NCBI GenBank assembly: GCA_039545295.1
Contig: BCIK01000010.1
Location: 1 to 64,000 of the forward strand
Length of the DNA: 64,000 nt
From: Udeniomyces pyricola
Lineage: Eukaryota; Basidiomycota; Tremellomycetes; Cystofilobasidiales; Mrakiaceae
Direction of reading: 5' to 3'
How positions within the stretch are numbered: the stretch's first letter is position 1; each line of letters opens with the position of its first letter. Below are positions 60,101-64,000 of this stretch, piece by piece. The notes under the pieces were generated by a model. That model was not told where the DNA came from, searched no databases, and saw only the letters and a program-made list of their open reading frames with translations. Both the position numbers and the translations under genes were made by a program.

Positions 60101-60206
60101 CCGACGACGACGACGGCGGCTTGAAAGGCTCGGGAGAAGTCTGAAGGGGAGTCTGGGGGGTGGTGAGCGGGTGTTTGAGAGGCTTGCGCCTTGAGAATAG
60201 ACCCAT
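54169..60206 (-). CDS. Giant Ser/Pro-rich disordered protein with acidic-x-PLG motifs (unknown function)
   Basis: Four exons fit in phase: 60206-59596, 59497-55759, 55683-55351 and 55242-54169, giving 1,918 residues. It starts MGLFSRRKPLKHPL. Nearly all of it is Ser/Pro/Thr-rich and disordered. The acidic-x-PL motif appears in exon 1 (DDDDDAPLGSRL) and twice in exon 2 (DDEDDDEPLRPP and EDDDDDQPLGVLL). Ordered-looking parts are few: a charged helix with RRNERRRNEARNAIELGNIV, which leads into NGPPPLDSDEDDAP, and QAMMMAKQQFQAAMAAEAAR, which crosses the last intron. The C-terminal exon has Gly/Ser/Tyr repeats (YGGGGG, SRSEYGG) that resemble phase-separating sequences, then ends SPIMRKR. No catalytic domain is visible. 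An ELGxxVNGPPPL segment is shared by uncharacterised basidiomycete proteins as far as I recall. Confidence 0.82.
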
Positions 60207-60994
60207 GGGTAAAGGAGAAAAGCTGACAGAGTAGGAGAGTAGGGGAGAGAGGTCGGTCCGTCGGTCGAAGATCGGGGAAGGAAGGGAAATGAGTGTGAGT
60301 GGGTGAGTGAGTGAGTGAGTGAGTGAGTGAGTGGGTGAGTGAGTGAGTGGGTGAGTGAGTATGTGTATGTGTGTGTGTGAGAGAGAAAGAAAGAGAGATC
60401 AGGGGACAGTAATTGAAAGTAGTATGTGTTGTGATCTGATATATACATGTGATGTTGTATCTCATGCAATATATATATATATATAAGTTATGGGTTCATC
60501 CTCATTATCATTTACTTGTCAGTTATACCACATGTCATGACAACAATTGAAGCTGCAGGCTTATATATCTGGGTGGATGAGCTTTGAATTTCCTGCGAGC
60601 AGAGCAAAGCATGATCGAGAGCAGCAAACATTCGGCTATATCAAACAAATAATTCCACCGAGAATGAAATCAACGATTTCAACGAGCTGCTCATCATCAA
60701 GACCATTATTTCCAACGCGTCCCTCATGATCGTCCTGGTCTTGCTTTCCTTGCGGCGGCTCCTTGTGGTGGTGGAATAGACGTGCAACGTGACAGGACGA
60801 CCCCCTCGCATAGAATATATCGAATATCATCCAGTATAATACAACCTACAACCGTATAGTTCCATCTTCCTCGCCTCGCTTCGCCTTGCCTCGCCCCGCC
60901 CTGCCTCGCCTCGCCCATTAGCTGCTCTCCCAATATTATTCCCTCTGCCCCGTCCCTCCCCTTCCCCTCCATCACTTTTGCCTGCCATCCAGCC
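60207..60994. promoter_or_regulatory. Divergent promoter with GAGT repeat
   Basis: This gap between two outward-reading genes holds the TGAG repeat at about 60293-60361, a (TA)n run at about 60471-60485 and, close to the rightward start, direct CCTCGCC/CCTTGCC repeats at about 60870-60918. The latter pyrimidine block may lie in the leader of the rightward gene. Confidence 0.5.
60293..60386. repeat. (TGAG)n with GT and GA tails
   Basis: About 17 TGAG units, a few changed to TGGG, run from about 60293 to 60361. A GTGT stretch and a GAGA stretch follow. On the minus strand this is CTCA-rich sequence about 90-180 bases before the start of the giant disordered gene, so it likely lies in its promoter or leader. 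Confidence 0.88.
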
Positions 60995-63900
60995 ATGTCG
61001 ACCCCCACCCCCCCACCGATAACGTCTATCCCGTCCTATACGAGTGAATCCACCTCCGCATCGTCCAAGTCCAAGAAGAAGAACAAAAAGGCCTCCACCG
61101 CCTCGGCCACTTCCGCCACCACCACTGACGCCCCTGCCGCCCTCGCTGCCGACCAAGACAACGCGTCCACCCCGACCGGTCCCAAGGCCGATAGTCTCTC
61201 CACAAACGACGACGGCGACAAGGACAAGCCCACTGGGCCGGGTGCTCTCGTCGCGTTGCGACGGATTAAGGTCCTCAGGAAGAAGATCGTACGTCTCCAT
61301 CTTAAGCGAGGCGCTGGCTTCTCTTCTCTTTCACGCTTCTTGCCCTCGCGAAGGAGACAGGCATACTGTACGCGATAGTGTTACGAACAAAGATAACGTG
61401 TATGCATATCGTGGATAGGTGCTGGAAAGAGAGAGGGAGAGAGAGAGAGAGCCCTGAACAGACAACGTGGCGGAGGCGATCGCAACGACTGCCGAAAGTC
61501 AGCCTAGGAACCTCACGCCATCTCATAGCGGTCGCTATCTCACTGCTCCGTTTCTGCTCGATCCCCTTTCATCGTTGTTTCCATCCCAGCTCACACTCCA
61601 TCGTCTGTCAGCGTGGGTATGTGCGTGACCTTGCTGACATTTCTGAAATCGCTCCCCTCGATGCACGCGCCTTTTCTTCTCTTCAGGATCGCGTCACGCC
61701 TTACCTCGAGATTGAGGTACAATCCCTTCTGCTGCCCGAACTGATGCCTCACTCTCCTCTCGTGCACATCCAACTGACGTTTGCGACTGATCTCCATCAT
61801 TCTCTGTATCCCAGGTCAACAACCTTAACGCAGACCAAGTCGCCGCTCTTGCCAAGCTCGAGACGCAACGCAAGGTTTTATCCGAGCTCGAAGAGCTCAA
61901 GAAGGCCATCGAGGTGTGTTTCGCTTTCTTCCTTTCAACCCCCCCCCCCTCTCCCCGCCCCCTGAGTCCTTCCATCTCTGGTTTGCTCGTCTATCGTCAT
62001 AGCGTTAGATGAAACTCACAGCATGACTGAGATGCCAATTATTCTAATTATTGAAAATGTCTTTAGATCGCCGAACAGGAACAGACCAAGAAGGATGAGG
62101 ACAAGAAGGAGGTTGTGACCGCGCAGGTCCGTGCATCATCATATATCTTTACCTGCGACGTGTCGTCCCTCCTACACAGATGTCAAACACATCATGCTCT
62201 GAACAATGTCGTTTCTGACCCTGTATCGCTGGCTATGTGTCTGCCTACCTTCCGCTTCCTCGTCTTTCCTCATAGGCGACCAGCTCGACTTCCCCGATCC
62301 CCACTTTTGTCTCGTTCCTGCGCATACACTCTCTGCTCTTCCCGGCCGCATCCTCCTTCAGCGTTCAGTCTACCATCCCTGCCGAGCTCAAAAACCTCAC
62401 CGGCCAAGAATCGGCTTCGTTCGGCAAGACTGCCCACGAAATCGTTAGCGAGGGCAAGGTCGCGGTCGCCGAAAAGCTCATGAACGGGAGCGAGGAAGAG
62501 GTCCTTGAGGGCGTTAGCTGTAAGTCATAAAAGATTTTCTTTTCTCTAGTTTTGTGTGAAGCTAGCATCGTCGAACGTTTGTTCTCAGATCTCGCACGCG
62601 TTGGGAGGACCACGATGGTCGATATGCTCCGGACTGATTATTGTCTGATTTTCCTTGTGCCATGTATTCAGACGCTCGCCTCTCCGAGATCGTTTCGCGA
62701 TTCGCTTCGTCCGCCACAGCCTCTTCTGACTCGACTCCCAAGCCAACAACCAACGGTGCCTCAACCCCTTCGAACGAAACGACCACCGCTGAGACCACTG
62801 CAACCGAATCCGTCGTCCACTCGATCGCCTCTGCCGTCCCCTCCCTCAAGTTTGGAAGCTCGGACGCACCGACTCCCGTTGAGTCTGATGGATCTCCTTC
62901 TCCCGGGCCTCAAACTGTCTCAGCTTCTGTTGCTTCGGCTGTCTCTGCCGTGAGCAATATGGTCTTTGGCTCGCTCAAGACGGAAGATGTCGCCAACGAC
63001 GGAGAGGACGAGGAGGAGAAGAAGAGGAAAATGCAGCTCCACGAGCAGGAAGAGGCCGAGCTCAACGACCGAGAGGTTACCGTCGAGAAGAAGGACGAGA
63101 TCGTCCCACCTGCTGCTTCTAGTGCCACGTCTACCTCCGTCCCGACGCCGTTCAAGAAAGCTATCGAGCCCGTCGGGCTCCGCGGCCGGGAGGGCGAGGG
63201 TGAGGGATTGGATGTCGCTGAGGAGTTTGACATGGGTGACCCGATGGAGGACGATGCTGAACGAGCGCCTCTGACGGAGGATGAGGACGACAAGGCCGAG
63301 GACAAAAAGGACGATGAGAGCGGCGTCGGTGCTTCGGTGAGTATTTGTTTGAGCATTCGTATCTCTTGATCATCTCACACCCATTCTTTCCGCTTTCTGC
63401 GTTGTGTTCCAACGCCGACACTGACTTTCCAATTCTCCTGTCCTGTCCATCTGGCTCTTCAGTCGTCCAATAATTCGAATCTTCTTTCTAGCTCCATTCC
63501 TTCCATCTCTATTGCCGTCCCGACCTCGAAAAAGACCCCACCCGCTCCCGTCAACTGGGCCGACGACGACGACGACGAGGGCGGTCTTCCCCCTATCCCC
63601 TCGTTTGGCGAGCGAGGCAAATACATTCCTTCTTCCCCTCTCAACAACTCTCCTCTCTCGAGCGGGCGAAACGCCTCTTTTGGTCAGGCTCAACCGCCTA
63701 TCTCCAAATGGGGTCAGACGAGCTTCAAGAGCAATCTCAGCAAGAACAGTGTTAACGCCAAGCCGTTCTCGCCGGCAGGCTCCAAGGTGACGCCCTTGCC
63801 GGGAGCCTCGACCAATGCTACCGCTGCCGGGTCCAATTCGACCGCCTCGATCTCTGCTTCGAGACCCATCACGGATGCCCCTCCGGCTTCGCGTGAAGCT

Positions 63901-64000
63901 CAACAAGCTCGGGCGCGTGATTCACTCCGTGAGAACCGACCTCAGCAGCCGCTTGTCGATGAGGATGGGTTCGTCGTCGCGGGTAGGAAGACGAAGCCCC
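60995..64000 (+). CDS. Acidic coiled-coil protein, possibly caprin-like; partial at right edge
   Basis: The gene continues past the window. Exons joined in phase are 60995-61288, 61687-61716 (30 nt), 61815-61913, 62067-62126, 62369-62519, 62672-63336 and 63463 onward. The N-terminus is a Ser/Thr/Ala-rich region with a Lys cluster (SKSKKKNKKA). The short exons then build one helix: RRIKVLRKKI, DRVTPYLEIE, VNNLNADQVAALAKLETQRK and VLSELEELKKAIE. The LNADQVAALAKLE segment recalls the LNxDQxxAxxKxE of animal caprin, an RNA-binding protein of stress granules, but this similarity is from memory and weak. After a second helical part (FGKTAHEIVSEGKVAVAEKL) the chain becomes acidic and Ser-rich. The visible end has WADDDDDEGGLPPIPSFGER and DEDGFVVAGRKTK. 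The gene is real; the family assignment is tentative. Confidence 0.75.

Noticed and set aside
1..64000. Transposons, tRNA genes, rRNA genes or CRISPR-like arrays
   Set aside because: No transposase or reverse-transcriptase motifs, long terminal repeats, A/B-box tRNA patterns or regularly spaced repeats were seen by reading; a tRNA or repeat scan would be needed to exclude small ones.

Overview
The window is nuclear DNA from a fungus, most likely a basidiomycete. Nearly every gene is cut by several short GT-AG introns (about 50-500 bases, pyrimidine-rich acceptors). The proteins include fungus-restricted machines (the DASH subunit Spc19, an Mkk1/Pek1-type MAPKK, an Rck2/Srk1-type kinase) and very long Ser/Pro-rich disordered proteins. 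I cannot place it below phylum. The first 550 bases contain isolated undetermined bases and look like a contig end.

I support 19 protein-coding genes, most rebuilt by joining exons whose splice phases agree. From left to right: a SprT/GCNA-type protease (4284-6860, -), tRNA-Ser Um44 methyltransferase TRM44 (7428-10046, +), a conserved fungal protein (10196-12254, -), a small DUF3820-like protein (12621-13037, +), a p24/EMP24 cargo receptor (14063-15491, +), mitoribosomal mS35 (15823-17719, -), an NDUFA4-type respiratory subunit (18000-19106, +), the Hsp90 co-chaperone Sti1 (19571-23007, -), ORC4 (23314-26474, +), the histone chaperone HIR1 (26613-31219, -), a PHYHD1-like dioxygenase (31745-33748, +), an Rck2/Srk1 kinase (35055-38840, +), an Mkk1/Pek1 MAPKK (40360-42968, +), mitoribosomal bS18m (43233-44413, -), an unrecognised small protein (44986-45756, +), SPC19 (46556-47603, -), two giant low-complexity proteins facing each other (48142-52843, + and 54169-60206, -), and the 5' part of a coiled-coil acidic protein running off the right edge (60995-64000, +).

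Almost all genes are housekeeping: respiration and mitochondrial translation, DNA replication and chromatin, chromosome segregation, the secretory pathway, tRNA modification and stress signalling. Neighbours alternate strand with unusual regularity, giving many head-to-head pairs with shared short promoters. I see no transposon, rRNA, tRNA, CRISPR array or secondary-metabolite cluster. The first 4.3 kb holds no gene I can defend.

The most interesting undescribed signal is a repeated short motif, an acidic run followed by x-Pro-Leu-Gly, in both giant disordered proteins. Others are two GC-AG introns in the Rck2/Srk1 kinase gene, a (CA)n tract of about 43 units ending four bases before a start codon, coding exons of only 9-30 nt in several genes, and an ORC4 with Gln in place of the Walker B Glu.
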